Assembly (NCBI RefSeq): GCF_003076455.1 | Contig: NZ_CP020918.1 | Span: forward strand, 3,012,001-3,076,000 | Source: Flavobacterium faecale | GTDB taxonomy: Bacteria > Bacteroidota > Bacteroidia > Flavobacteriales > Flavobacteriaceae | Reading direction: 5' to 3' | DNA length: 64,000 bases | Shown here: positions 8,498-17,416 of the stretch, one piece after another | How positions within the stretch are numbered: the first letter of the stretch is position 1 | How the letters are laid out: the number at the start of each line of letters is the position of its first letter | Program-made: the position numbers and the translations under genes | Notes under the pieces: generated by a model | Databases searched by the model: none | What the model was told of the DNA's origin: nothing | What the model saw: only the letters and a program-made list of their open reading frames with translations

Positions 8498-9067
8498 TTA
8501 CTCCACAATAATGTCATGTGTGAACAGCAAGCCTTTCAGGTATTCCATTGAGAAGACGGCTTTTTTGAGTTTGGTTCTTTTGGGGTCAATTGTGTAGTTT
8601 TTGCTGGTTGCAAAATTAGCTTTGTTGGCAACGGCTTGATCGAATTCGGCACGGTAGAGATCACATTTTTCGAAAAGAACTTCGGTGAGATCTGTTTGCA
8701 TGAAGTCAACAGCTACCAAACTACAGTTGTTGAAAGTGGTACCTTTCATTTTTAGAGTATAAAACTTAGAAAAGTCCAGTATTGTATTCTTAAAATGGAT
8801 TTCGAAAATAAGCTTGTCACACATAGCAAAGTTAACCTCGTTGATTTTGCAATTGTCGAAAGTGACAGTACGTAGCGCTACGTGATTGATCTTGGTTTTG
8901 TTGAAGTTACAATTTTTAAAAGTACAGTCAATAAAGGTCACAGCGGTAAAACTGCAAGCCGTAAAATCGCAATTGGTAAAAACACAGGCCTCAAATTCCT
9001 TAAAATTAACTTCCTCAATAGTGTAGATTAAGTCTTGGAAAGATTGGTCGAGGAAATACGCTAGCAT
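8498..9067 (-). CDS. Pentapeptide-repeat protein
   Basis: The 189-aa protein is built almost entirely from A(D/N)LXX-type pentapeptides with a strong F/C bias, for example FTNCDFTACSFTAVTFIDCT, expected to form a right-handed quadrilateral beta-helix. Size is in the range of Qnr and MfpA proteins, which mimic DNA and protect gyrase, but no specific Qnr signature was recognised. There is no signal peptide, so it is probably cytosolic. It stands alone between a repeat block downstream and the glgA terminator upstream. Function unknown; gyrase interaction is only one possibility. Confidence 0.9.
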   Translation of the reverse strand: MLAYFLDQSFQDLIYTIEEVNFKEFEACVFTNCDFTACSFTAVTFIDCTFKNCNFNKTKINHVALRTVTFDNCKINEVNFAMCDKLIFEIHFKNTILDFSKFYTLKMKGTTFNNCSLVAVDFMQTDLTEVLFEKCDLYRAEFDQAVANKANFATSKNYTIDPKRTKLKKAVFSMEYLKGLLFTHDIIVE

Positions 9068-9203
9068 GGATTTTTTTTGTAAAAGTACTAAATAGAACGG
9101 ACTCTTATTACATGATTTTTACAATTTATACGAAGTGGTTTGGGAGGTGGTTCGGCTTTAGAAGAATTAGAAAAAGTCTGAATTCAAATGTTCGTAAATT
9201 AAA

Positions 9204-9236
9204 AAAGGGATGCTGTTGCAATAACAGCATCCCTTT
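9204..9236 (-). terminator. Intrinsic terminator of the glycogen synthase gene
   Basis: A 14-bp stem (AAAGGGATGCTGTT and its complement) with a 5-nt loop is followed on the minus strand by a T run. It lies 24 nt past the stop of the 9260-10486 gene. Confidence 0.85.
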
Positions 9237-9259
9237 CGAATATAAAAATGAAGCTTTGA

Positions 9260-10486
9260 TTATGCTTTTTCTTTTTCGAAATTAGTAATGACTTCTTGGT
9301 AATAGTCAAAGGTCGTTTTTGCTATCGATTCCCAACTGAAGATTTTCAATACACGTTCTCTTCCTGCTTTTCCCATTTTGGTAGCTAGTGCTTCGTCGTC
9401 TAACAATACATTAATCTTTTGGGCAAATGCTTTCTGGAATTCTTCTGGATGAGTAGGGTTGAAGTCGGTTCTTGATTTACTTTCTAACGGAATCAAATAA
9501 CCAGTTTCACCTTCCACAATAATCTCCGGAATCCCGCCTACGTGACTTCCTACTACGGGAGTTTCACAAGACATTGCTTCCAGATTTATAATTCCAAACG
9601 GCTCGTACAAGGACGGACATGCAAATACACGTGCTTGGCTGTATAGAATTTTGATTTTTTCACGTGGTAGCATTTCTGATATTAGAATCACACCATCACG
9701 GGTTGCTTTCAGCTCGGTAATTAATTGCTCAGTTTCAGCAGCGATTTCAGGCGTATCGGGTGCACCTGCACACAATACGATTTGACACTCTTTATTGAAA
9801 TATTTGGCTGCCGAAATCAATTGTGAGATACCTTTTTGACGCGTAATACGCCCCACAAAAAGCACAAACGGAATGTTTGGATCAATACCAAGATCTCTCA
9901 ATAAGGCATCGTCTGTGGTTGGTTTATAAAATTCAGGATCAATTCCGTTATGAATTACAGTAACTTTATTTGGATCCACACCGTAAGCTTCGACCACATC
10001 TTCTTTCATTTGTTCACTTACCGCAATAATTCCGTCGGCGGTGTTGTAGGCGTTATTTTCGATCCAACGAGACAAGAAATAACCATTTCCTAGTTGTTCC
10101 ACTTTCCACGGGCGGTGCGTTTCTAGACTGTGGGTAGTCAAAATCAAGGGCACTTGTAGTAGCTCGCGCGTCATAACACCTGCAAGGTGCGTGTACCACG
10201 TGTGGCAATGAATAATATCGGCCTCTGGAGTAGCTTGCGACATCTCTATGTTTCGACTCAAGTTGTGAAACATTTTGATATGCGAATTCTTTTCGTCTTT
10301 TGGATTGCTCAGGCACGAATCAATACCTTTTACATTGAGATTACTTTCGTTTACATTTTGATCTCCAAAACAACGAACTTCCACTTGTCCAAGTTTTAGG
10401 AGTTCTTGACTCAAAAAATCGATGTGTACGCCAGCTCCACCATAAATATTTGGTGGAAATTCATTTGTAAAAAGTGCTATTTTCAT
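9260..10486 (-). CDS. glgA: Glycogen synthase-like GT4 glycosyltransferase
   Basis: A 408-aa GT-B glycosyltransferase. The N-terminal lobe opens MKIALFTNEFPPNIYGGAGV, with the glycine-rich loop contacting the nucleotide sugar. The C-terminal lobe has FVGRITRQKGI and the E-x7-E nucleotide-sugar signature in LYEPFGIINLEAMSCE. Length and motifs fit the actinobacterial-type GlgA/GlgM group (GT4, ~390-410 aa) rather than classical GT5 GlgA (~480 aa). It would add glucose from ADP-glucose to glycogen or form maltose-1-phosphate; the choice cannot be made from sequence. It is a single-gene unit ending in a strong terminator. The gene symbol is tentative. Confidence 0.8.
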   Translation of the reverse strand: MKIALFTNEFPPNIYGGAGVHIDFLSQELLKLGQVEVRCFGDQNVNESNLNVKGIDSCLSNPKDEKNSHIKMFHNLSRNIEMSQATPEADIIHCHTWYTHLAGVMTRELLQVPLILTTHSLETHRPWKVEQLGNGYFLSRWIENNAYNTADGIIAVSEQMKEDVVEAYGVDPNKVTVIHNGIDPEFYKPTTDDALLRDLGIDPNIPFVLFVGRITRQKGISQLISAAKYFNKECQIVLCAGAPDTPEIAAETEQLITELKATRDGVILISEMLPREKIKILYSQARVFACPSLYEPFGIINLEAMSCETPVVGSHVGGIPEIIVEGETGYLIPLESKSRTDFNPTHPEEFQKAFAQKINVLLDDEALATKMGKAGRERVLKIFSWESIAKTTFDYYQEVITNFEKEKA

Positions 10487-10740
10487 TGTAGACTAGTTTT
10501 ATGTGCGGTTAAATTTTTTAGATATATAAAGCGAAAAACCCCTTGACGATGCAATGGACTATATTTTACTAAAGTAGCAAATTATTCATAAATCAGAAGC
10601 AAAATTGTTGCAAATACAGCACATTTTAAGAAAATAAAAAAGGAAATGAGCTAGTTCTTGCTCAATTAATCTGAATGACTGTACAATTATTTAGTAAGAT
10701 TGATATGTAAAAGTTGCATCAAGACAAAGCGAATCAAATG

Positions 10741-11859
10741 TTAATCTCTGAAGGTAATGGTGAATTTTGCCCCTTGGTCAAGAGCACTTTCTACCTGAAT
10801 TTGGCCTCCCATGTTGATCACATGATTGTAAACTAGGTACAATCCAATACCATTGCTATCTGAGTTGTCATTAAATTTTTGATGCAAACCAAATATTTTA
10901 CTCCCTACATTTTTCATGTCAAACCCAATTCCGTTATCTTCAATAATTAATTTTCGAACCCCTTCATCAATGATGGAATAGATTGAAATAACAGGAAAGG
11001 TTTCTGTTTTCGAATATTTAATCGAATTGGTAATAAGGTTCAAGAAGATGCTTTTCATGTACGTTTTATTGAAATACAAGAGATCAAATGCCGTAAAATC
11101 GCTGTTTATTGTAGTATTCGAATTAGAAATATAAGAATTTATAGAAAAAATAACGTCTTCAAGTGTTTCTTGAAACGAAATTCGTTCTACAGGTGAGCTG
11201 CTTTTAATTTTGTCACTCAGGACGTTGATATAATCGTTCAAAGAGTTTTTTAATCCTTCAATAGTATCCTTGGTGATGTTTAAATATTCTACAGACTCGG
11301 AATCTGTAATTTTTTCGATTTCTAATAAATCAAAAACACTAATCAAATTATTTACCGGAGATCGCAAGTCGTGTGCAGCAGCAAAGGTAAGCTGTTTGTA
11401 TTCCTCAACGGCTTGATTTAACTTAGCAAGATGTAGGTTTCTTTCTTCTTCTAATTGTTTTTTATGGGTTACATTCTTGGCAATAGCATAGATGTATTGT
11501 TTGTTTTCGATAGGAATTGAGGTCCAAAGCAGCCAAACAATACGACCACTTTTGGTAATGTATCTATTTTCGAAATTAACTAAGTGATTGTGATCCTTAA
11601 TGGATTTTCGTGCGAAAGTAGTAGTCTCTTTGTCTTCATAATAAATAAACTGATTGATAGGTTTTGCCTTTAGTTCTTCCTCAGTATATTCGAGTAATTT
11701 GCAGACAGCAGGGTTGATTTTTTTGAAATAACCATCGTATCCAGAAATACAAAGTAAATCAGGAGATTTATTGAAAAAATCTTCAAAGGTGGCTTCGGTT
11801 TCAAACGTTTCTTTGGGGGCTTTTCCGTTAATGATGCGCAACATTTTTCTCATTCTCAT
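10741..11859 (-). CDS. Cytosolic PAS-domain sensor histidine kinase
   Basis: 372 aa: a PAS domain (about 25-135), a short coiled linker, a phospho-acceptor helix with H163 in AAAHDLRSPVN, and a HATPase_c domain with N box NLITNSIKYS, G1 IIEDNGIGFD and G2 NGIGLYLVYNHV. There are no membrane segments, so it senses an internal signal. No response regulator is adjacent, making it an orphan kinase. Several nearby ATGs (codons 1, 3 and 6) leave the exact start open. A related but longer kinase lies at 51904-54285. Confidence 0.9.
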   Translation of the reverse strand: MRMRKMLRIINGKAPKETFETEATFEDFFNKSPDLLCISGYDGYFKKINPAVCKLLEYTEEELKAKPINQFIYYEDKETTTFARKSIKDHNHLVNFENRYITKSGRIVWLLWTSIPIENKQYIYAIAKNVTHKKQLEEERNLHLAKLNQAVEEYKQLTFAAAHDLRSPVNNLISVFDLLEIEKITDSESVEYLNITKDTIEGLKNSLNDYINVLSDKIKSSSPVERISFQETLEDVIFSINSYISNSNTTINSDFTAFDLLYFNKTYMKSIFLNLITNSIKYSKTETFPVISIYSIIDEGVRKLIIEDNGIGFDMKNVGSKIFGLHQKFNDNSDSNGIGLYLVYNHVINMGGQIQVESALDQGAKFTITFRD

Positions 11860-12066
11860 CTTTTCCTACTTTTAAACCATTTTAAATTATCAATTCTTTG
11901 CCGTCAAATTGCGCTTGTGATCGGACAAAAACTAAAGTGGTGCTGAATGCTATTATTCGTTGTTCGTTCCTTTGTTTTTTAAGTCTGTTTTATAAAAATA
12001 CAAAATAATAAAGTACGTTGTCTGCAACTGTATAGAACTTAACACTATAAAACCAAATTAAACCAA
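11860..12066. other. Gap upstream of the PAS kinase gene
   Basis: An AT-rich spacer upstream of the minus-strand kinase gene, presumably holding its promoter. No convincing TAnnTTTG box, RNA gene or conserved repeat was found. The only structured element of the wider 11860-12174 gap is the terminator at 12067-12112. Confidence 0.4.
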
Positions 12067-12112
12067 AATACCTTATAAAAAAAGCGGATAGTTGCTTTTT
12101 TTATAAGGTATT
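12067..12112 (-). terminator. Intrinsic terminator, perfect 19-bp stem
   Basis: AATACCTTATAAAAAAAGC pairs perfectly with its downstream inverse complement around the 8-nt loop GGATAGTT. It lies about 60 nt past the stop of the 12175-13026 gene. The A/T runs inside the stem would make it work in either direction. Confidence 0.75.
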
Positions 12113-12174
12113 TCTATTTTTAAATATCCTACAGCTAATTGATGTAAATGGACATTTATTTGTATTATAAATGG

Positions 12175-13026
12175 TTATATTCTGAATATTCCACCAAATG
12201 CAATGATTCTTTGAAAGAAGAAAAAGTCTTGTGAGGCCTTATCTTCAGGGTTTTGTGTGGTACGAATGTCTTGCATATTGATATAACCACCTTTTAATTC
12301 ACCTTGTACGTAAAAGTGTTTGAAGAAAGTAATATTCAAACCTGCCTTAACAGAGGTTCCAAAACCAGAAACATGAAAATCATCGTGACGATCTTTACCC
12401 AATAAGGTAGCATTTGTTTTTGGGTACAATACACCTACGCCAACACCTTCGGTAAGGTTGATTTGGATCTTATCTGTATTTCCAATTTTGAAAATTTTCG
12501 AAATATCATCGTGGCGAGATACTTCAGTATTGATGTAGTTTAATCCATCGGTATGCTCAAATTTTAAGAATTTTTCAGTAAGCAAAACTTGATCTGGATT
12601 TCCAGTTACCGTTTCATCATAACTCCCTTTGTTTGGGTAATAACCATCAATATCCACTGCTCGATCTTGTACCATTACATATTTCATGTGATCCAGACCA
12701 ATCGTAACACTGTAATGGTCATTTAAAAAATAACCCAACCTAAAATTGGTTTGAGGAATTGTCATCTTGGTAGGATTGATATAATCCATATGCCAACCTT
12801 TCGGCTTATCTACTGCTTGCACATCCTTCAGCGTAAAGTTGTAATCAGCTCCCTTAAAAGTAATGTCAGATTTGCTGTAGCTATCTCTGTTTCCTCCCCA
12901 AGACACAAAAAACTTTCCTTTATTGTGTGCCGTATATTTTTCTTGTACTTTAATTTCTTCCTGAGCAGTCAGGGTATTTATAAACATCAAACCTAATAAT
13001 CCGATGTATGCAATGCTATTTTTCAC
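12175..13026 (-). CDS. Outer-membrane beta-barrel protein, unknown function
   Basis: 283 aa with a Sec signal peptide (MKNSIAYIGLLGLMFINTLTAQ) and alternating strand patterns such as FRLGYFLNDHYSVTIGLDHM and VSGFGTSVKAGLNITFFKHF, ending GGIFRI. This is typical of an outer-membrane barrel. No named family was recognised. It starts 10 nt after the kdsA stop and is probably co-transcribed with it, so it may be maintained with LPS core synthesis, though adjacency alone is weak evidence. Confidence 0.8.
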   Translation of the reverse strand: MKNSIAYIGLLGLMFINTLTAQEEIKVQEKYTAHNKGKFFVSWGGNRDSYSKSDITFKGADYNFTLKDVQAVDKPKGWHMDYINPTKMTIPQTNFRLGYFLNDHYSVTIGLDHMKYVMVQDRAVDIDGYYPNKGSYDETVTGNPDQVLLTEKFLKFEHTDGLNYINTEVSRHDDISKIFKIGNTDKIQINLTEGVGVGVLYPKTNATLLGKDRHDDFHVSGFGTSVKAGLNITFFKHFYVQGELKGGYINMQDIRTTQNPEDKASQDFFFFQRIIAFGGIFRI

Positions 13027-13036
13027 GAGGGTAGTA

Positions 13037-13855
13037 TTAAAATGTATTAATTGTTTTTCTAATCGCCACTAGTTTTTTCATAAGCGATTCAAAATAGTCT
13101 AGGTGCAACATATTTGCTCCATCACTTTTTGCGTTTGCAGGATCAAAATGAGTTTCGATAAAAATTCCGTCAACACCTACTGCGATACCCGCTTTGGCTA
13201 CCGTTTCAATCATATCAGGTCTTCCACCAGTGACACCCGCTGTTTGGTTAGGTTGTTGTAAGGAGTGTGTAACGTCTAGTACAGTAGTGGCATATTGTTG
13301 CATGGTTGGGATTCCTCTAAAATCAACAATCATATCTTGGTAGCCAAACATTGTCCCTCTATCCGTCACCATTACGTTTTCATTTTGGCAATCCAATACT
13401 TTTTGAACGGCATGTTTCATGCTCTCTGGACTCATAAATTGTCCTTTTTTCAAGTTTACTGTTCGTCCAGTATTTGCTGCAGCCACCACAAGATCAGTTT
13501 GACGCACCAAGAAAGCTGGTATTTGTAAAATGTCTACATATTGCGCAGCCATATCAGCATCTTCATTGGTATGGATATCTGTAACAGTAGGAACATGAAA
13601 CGTTTCGGATACTTTTCTAAGAATCTTTAGCGCTTTTTCATCTCCAATACCTGAGAAACTATCAATTCGTGAACGATTGGCTTTTTTAAATGATCCCTTA
13701 AATACAAACGGAATTTCGAGAGAGTCGGTGATCCCAACAAGCTTTTCAGCTATTCGCATCGCCATTTCTTCGCCTTCAATAGCACAAGGTCCAGCTAGCA
13801 AAAAGAAATTCCCGCTTTTTGTATGTTTAATTTGAGCAATTTGTTCAATATTCAT
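13037..13855 (-). CDS. kdsA: 3-deoxy-8-phosphooctulonate (KDO-8-P) synthase
   Basis: A 272-aa TIM-barrel enzyme condensing phosphoenolpyruvate with arabinose-5-phosphate to KDO-8-P, the first step to the LPS inner-core sugar KDO. Family motifs visible are FLLAGPCAIEGEEMAMRIAE, FKGSFKKANRSRIDSFSGIG, KKGQFMSPE and FIETHFDPANAKSDGANML. Metal class was not assigned. A TATCTTTG -7 box lies 20-27 nt before the start. The barrel-protein gene follows closely, and lpxD at 59 kb belongs to the same wider envelope pathway. Confidence 0.97.
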   Translation of the reverse strand: MNIEQIAQIKHTKSGNFFLLAGPCAIEGEEMAMRIAEKLVGITDSLEIPFVFKGSFKKANRSRIDSFSGIGDEKALKILRKVSETFHVPTVTDIHTNEDADMAAQYVDILQIPAFLVRQTDLVVAAANTGRTVNLKKGQFMSPESMKHAVQKVLDCQNENVMVTDRGTMFGYQDMIVDFRGIPTMQQYATTVLDVTHSLQQPNQTAGVTGGRPDMIETVAKAGIAVGVDGIFIETHFDPANAKSDGANMLHLDYFESLMKKLVAIRKTINTF

Positions 13856-13874
13856 CTTTTATTATTTTTTTATG

Positions 13875-13882
13875 CAAAGATA
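13875..13882 (-). promoter_or_regulatory. -7 element TATCTTTG upstream of kdsA
   Basis: A perfect TAnnTTTG match on the minus strand, 20 nt before the kdsA start codon. No TTG at the ideal 19-bp spacing was found. Confidence 0.5.
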
Positions 13883-13932
13883 ATTCGAATTCAGAATTCC
13901 ACTTGCACAATTAACGTTTATTTTAGTTGTCT

Positions 13933-14382
13933 TTATTTTTTTATCGAAAGTCCCACTGGAGCCAGCAAGTAGCCGCGCTCATATATATTAAGGTACAATT
14001 GAATAGGTTTTTTTTGTCCTTCCCATTTCAATTCGTACACATCCAAAAATCCAGCGCCCATACCGCTCGTTTTGGTAGGGAAGGGGCAACAGCTTTCAAG
14101 TTTGGTATAGCTTATTTTTTCGCCTTTTGGTCCTGCTAGCGCACGTATAAAGCGTACAGAGTTCAGGGTGTCATTGGCTGTATTGTTGTAAAAAACATTT
14201 ATAGGATAATCTTTTTCATACCCATATCTTTTGTCTTGGCTCATCTCTGTGATTATAAAGGTGTTTTGAGCACTAATTCTTGGGATTGGAGCATTATTAT
14301 CTACATTTTTCAAGGTAGACTTTGTACTCACACAAGAGGCCAAAGCTAATGCTATCACGATAGTAAAACTGATTTTCTTCAT
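13933..14382 (-). CDS. Lipoprotein of unknown function
   Basis: 149 aa with a lipoprotein signal ending LASC at residue 17, so it should be acylated and anchored in the envelope. The mature part looks like a small beta-rich domain (FIITEMSQDKRYGYEKDYPI; DVYELKWEGQKKPIQLYLNI). It precedes kdsA with a 77-nt gap that contains the kdsA -7 box, so it may be transcribed separately. I recall related proteins next to kdsA in other Flavobacteriia, some misannotated as the aldolase. It contains none of the aldolase motifs. Confidence 0.75.
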   Translation of the reverse strand: MKKISFTIVIALALASCVSTKSTLKNVDNNAPIPRISAQNTFIITEMSQDKRYGYEKDYPINVFYNNTANDTLNSVRFIRALAGPKGEKISYTKLESCCPFPTKTSGMGAGFLDVYELKWEGQKKPIQLYLNIYERGYLLAPVGLSIKK

Positions 14383-14430
14383 TTCGAAAGAAGTATAAAA
14401 TGATTTTGTAGTTGTTTTATAATTTCAAAA

Positions 14431-14438
14431 CAAAGATA
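14431..14438 (-). promoter_or_regulatory. -7 element TATCTTTG upstream of the lipoprotein gene
   Basis: A TAnnTTTG match on the minus strand, 48 nt before the lipoprotein start. The -33 partner was not found. Confidence 0.4.
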
Positions 14439-14600
14439 AACAGAAGTTTAGTTTTTAATGTAGTTAATTTAAAATCTCTCACCTCGGCTTCGACAATAAC
14501 TTTAGAGTAATTAAGGTCATAACTCGAAATTGTTTACTAGTAGCATTTACTTTTGTTTTTAAATTTTGCAAAAGGGACGGTTAACTATTTAAATAGAACT

Positions 14601-14608
14601 TATCTTTG
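14601..14608 (+). promoter_or_regulatory. -7 element TATCTTTG upstream of the YeeE/YedE pair
   Basis: A perfect TAnnTTTG box 20 nt before the ATG at 14629. No -33 TTG lies at the usual spacing. Confidence 0.5.
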
Positions 14609-14628
14609 CAATCTAAATTTTTAAAAAT

Positions 14629-15186
14629 ATGAATATCTTTTTTCAAACCTGGCCTTGGTATGTTTCAGGTTTTATCATTGGTCTAATAATGTTATCACTA
14701 GTTTTTTTCGGAAAATCTTTTGGTATGTCATCCAATTTACGAACTATGTGTACAATCATGGGTGCAGGCAAAAAGGTTGCTTTTTTTGATTTCGATTGGA
14801 AATCTCAACGTTGGAATTTATTAGTAGTATTAGGTGCAATGCTTGGTGGTTTCGTGGCAACACACTTCATGAGCGATCCTAGTAATGTATCGATTAATCC
14901 AAAAACAATCGAAGCTTTGGCAGCTTTAAACATCGAAGCTCCAAACGGACAATTGGCACCAATCTCTATTTTTGGTGACTTGAATTTTTTGCAACCCAAA
15001 AACCTTATTGTTTTATTAGTTGGTGGTCTTTTAGTAGGTTTCGGAACTAGATATGCTGGTGGTTGTACTTCTGGACATGCCATTTCGGGTCTTAGTAATT
15101 TGCAACTTCCGTCTCTAAAAGCTGTAATAGGTTTCTTTGTCGGTGGCCTTATTATGGTTCACGTTTTATTCCCCTTAATTTTTTAA
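14629..15186 (+). CDS. YeeE/YedE-family (DUF395) sulfur-compound transporter, half 1
   Basis: 185 aa, about four to five membrane segments, with the family motif YAGGCTSGHAISGLSNLQ carrying the conserved cysteine that contacts thiosulfate in characterised TsuA-type transporters. Known full-length YeeE proteins contain two such halves; here the halves are separate genes, as in other Bacteroidota. The second half starts 3 nt after this stop. Likely role: inner-membrane uptake of thiosulfate or a related sulfur species. Confidence 0.85.
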   Translation: MNIFFQTWPWYVSGFIIGLIMLSLVFFGKSFGMSSNLRTMCTIMGAGKKVAFFDFDWKSQRWNLLVVLGAMLGGFVATHFMSDPSNVSINPKTIEALAALNIEAPNGQLAPISIFGDLNFLQPKNLIVLLVGGLLVGFGTRYAGGCTSGHAISGLSNLQLPSLKAVIGFFVGGLIMVHVLFPLIF

Positions 15187-15189
15187 ATC

Positions 15190-15603
15190 ATGAAAATAAT
15201 CAAATATATACTAGTCGGTTTTATATTCGGAATCGTTTTGACAAAATCTGAAGCCGTTTCTTGGTACCGTATCTACGAGATGTTTCAGTTTCAATCCTTT
15301 CACATGTACGGAATCATTTCTGTTGCAATTGCCACTGGAGTAATTGGAATCCAAATCATTAAGCGCAATAACATCAAAGATATTGATGGAAACGCAATTG
15401 AAATTGAAGACAAAGAACCAGGTAATTTTCGCTATTGGATAGGAGGAACTATCTTCGGACTCGGTTGGGCTTTGATAGGTGCTTGTCCAGGACCAATTTA
15501 CATTCTACTAGGAGCAGGATACTATTCGATAGGGGTTGTACTAGTAGGTGCGATGCTTGGGACGTACCTGTATGGAGTAATCAAAAATAAGTTACCGCAT
15601 TAA
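15190..15603 (+). CDS. YeeE/YedE-family (DUF395) sulfur-compound transporter, half 2
   Basis: 137 aa with an N-terminal membrane segment and GLGWALIGACPGPIYILLGAG, holding the second conserved cysteine (GACPGP). It presumably assembles with the preceding half to form one transport pore. Spacing of 3 nt to the first gene indicates translational coupling. It ends before a bidirectional terminator at 15723-15756. Confidence 0.85.
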   Translation: MKIIKYILVGFIFGIVLTKSEAVSWYRIYEMFQFQSFHMYGIISVAIATGVIGIQIIKRNNIKDIDGNAIEIEDKEPGNFRYWIGGTIFGLGWALIGACPGPIYILLGAGYYSIGVVLVGAMLGTYLYGVIKNKLPH

Positions 15604-15722
15604 TCTACTGTTTTTATTGCAGTTGTTATGATTTTAGTCTTTTGTTTGTAAGCAGAAATGCTTAATCACTAAACTTCGAGCCTATCCTTTACGCAAAAAA
15701 TTAAATCAGAATATATGTCATA

Positions 15723-15756
15723 AAAAAAAGCATTCTCGTTGGAGAATGCTTTTTTA
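15723..15756. terminator. Bidirectional intrinsic terminator between yeeE half 2 and clpS
   Basis: Stem GCATTCTC/GAGAATGC with a GTTG loop is flanked by A8 and T6, giving a T tail on both strands. It serves the convergent genes on either side. Confidence 0.85.
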
Positions 15757-15776
15757 ATTTTATGCCAAACCGAAAA

Positions 15777-16052
15777 TTAAATGATTTCAGCGCTAATTCC
15801 TGCTTCCAATAATTGCAAGCATTGTGGTTTCAATTTCTTCAAAGGTCCCGTTTTTACGGTACATTTTCCGTTGTAATGCACGATTAATGAGCATTGTTCT
15901 GCTTGCTCAGGTGTGTGCTCGCAAACGCGCATCAAGGTTTCGATAACGTGATCAAAGGTGTTCACATCATCATTATATACAACAATTTCGTTATTCAAAG
16001 TAGGTGCTTCTTTCAAGCTTACCTTTTCTCTTATTTTTTCTTTAGTACTCAT
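15777..16052 (-). CDS. clpS: ATP-dependent Clp protease adaptor ClpS
   Basis: A 91-aa adaptor that delivers N-degron substrates to ClpA-type AAA+ unfoldases. The core EIVVYNDDVNTFDHVIETLM matches the ClpS substrate-pocket region, where the NDD...F residues bind the N-terminal side chain. The flexible N-terminus needed for ClpA engagement is present. It lies 43 nt downstream of prmA on the same strand, probably one operon. Confidence 0.95.
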   Translation of the reverse strand: MSTKEKIREKVSLKEAPTLNNEIVVYNDDVNTFDHVIETLMRVCEHTPEQAEQCSLIVHYNGKCTVKTGPLKKLKPQCLQLLEAGISAEII

Positions 16053-16095
16053 TTTGTTCTTTTTTTTGTACTTGTGATTAATAAAATAGCAACCT

Positions 16096-16929
16096 CTAAT
16101 TTACGTATTTTAATGATACCCAATTGTTTCTTTCGAATTTTTTAACATACGTCAATCCTTTTTCTGTGCATGATGCATCAATAAACGGAATGTCTTCGGT
16201 ATAAAAACCGCTCAATAATAAAGTTCCTCCAGGATTCAAACAATCTACATACGCTTGCATGTCATTCAACAAAATATTACGGTTGATATTTGCAATAATA
16301 AAATCGTATTTTTTGTCTTTCAACAAAGCAGCTTCTCCTTCATATACCGTAATGTGCTTGCAATTGTTGCGTTCTGCGTTTTCGATAGAGTTCAAATAAC
16401 ACCAGTTGTCAATGTCAATGGCATCAATAGGTTGCGCTCCTTTCATTTCGGCCAAAATAGCCAAAATAGCCGTCCCACATCCCATGTCAAGCGTTTTTAA
16501 ACCTGTAACATCTGTTTCAAGCAAGTGCTGAATCATCATGTGTGTAGTCTCGTGATGTCCCGTTCCAAAACTCATTTTTGGTTCGATTACAATATCAAAT
16601 TCGGCTTCTGTTTTCGGGTGAAAAGGAGCACGTACGTGACAATTTCCGTCTACATCAATAGGTTCAAAGTTTTTTTCCCATTCTTCATTCCAATTTACTT
16701 GCTCGATTTCTTCAAAAGTATAGTCGATTTTAAACTCTTCAGAACTTAATATCTGAATGTTCTCTAAAATAGATTCATCCCATAGATCTTTTTGTACAAA
16801 AGCAGATACGCCCGTTTCTGTTTCAGTAAAACTTTCAAAAGCTGTTTCTCCCAATTCTGCTACAAGAATTTCAGAACCCAATTCTTTTGGAGTGATTGTA
16901 AAATGGTATCCGATATATATATTTGACAT
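16096..16929 (-). CDS. prmA: Ribosomal protein L11 methyltransferase
   Basis: A 277-aa class I SAM-dependent enzyme that methylates ribosomal protein L11. It has an N-terminal substrate-recognition domain (1-95) and a methyltransferase domain with motif I TLDMGCGTAILAILAEMKGA and motif post I IDAIDIDNWC, plus the catalytic-loop motif IIANINRNIL. MSFGTGHHETT is a family signature. A TACCTTTG -7 box lies 16 nt upstream of the start. clpS follows. Confidence 0.95.
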   Translation of the reverse strand: MSNIYIGYHFTITPKELGSEILVAELGETAFESFTETETGVSAFVQKDLWDESILENIQILSSEEFKIDYTFEEIEQVNWNEEWEKNFEPIDVDGNCHVRAPFHPKTEAEFDIVIEPKMSFGTGHHETTHMMIQHLLETDVTGLKTLDMGCGTAILAILAEMKGAQPIDAIDIDNWCYLNSIENAERNNCKHITVYEGEAALLKDKKYDFIIANINRNILLNDMQAYVDCLNPGGTLLLSGFYTEDIPFIDASCTEKGLTYVKKFERNNWVSLKYVN

Positions 16930-16944
16930 TTCTTAATTTTTTTG

Positions 16945-16952
16945 CAAAGGTA
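16945..16952 (-). promoter_or_regulatory. -7 element TACCTTTG upstream of prmA
   Basis: A perfect TAnnTTTG match on the minus strand, 16 nt before the prmA start, implying a very short 5' leader. Confidence 0.5.
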
Positions 16953-17385
16953 GCATTTCTGTTTTATCGTTTTTATATAAAGCAAAAAAAGAATTGTAAT
17001 TTAATCGGGTTCGAAAGTGTTCTTGCTATTTGCAAGTGCACTTTTAGAAAATTGTAAACCGATTTACCTTTCGAATATTTTCTTTTCGAAATCCATTATT
17101 TTTTTCGAAAGAAAGAATGTCAACTTTAATGCAAGTCTTCCGATGGTATTGATAAAATGGTTCTTATTATTTGTGATACTGTAAATGTGTGAGATGTTTG
17201 TTGTTATTTTTTTGGTACAAAGTTAATAGGGAATGCCTTGACGTACAATTTATACGAGCTCACTTTCAATAAAAAACACCGATCTGGAATTGGCTAATTA
17301 TAGTTATCCTAGTTGTTAAAAAAAATGAAATAAAAAATGCTGTTTTATGAATTTCTTAGAACGGAAAGTATGGTTAAATTTATCT
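16953..17385. other. Intergenic region between divergent prmA and porin genes
   Basis: About 430 nt of AT-rich sequence without an open frame or RNA gene that I can support. TTTTCGAAA-type short palindromes recur near 17075-17115. Promoter boxes lie at both edges. Confidence 0.5.
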
Positions 17386-17393
17386 TATCTTTG
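17386..17393 (+). promoter_or_regulatory. -7 element TATCTTTG upstream of the porin gene
   Basis: A perfect TAnnTTTG match 23 nt before the ATG at 17417. The -33 box is not obvious. Confidence 0.5.
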
Positions 17394-17416
17394 CAGAATA
17401 AAAACAATCTAGTATA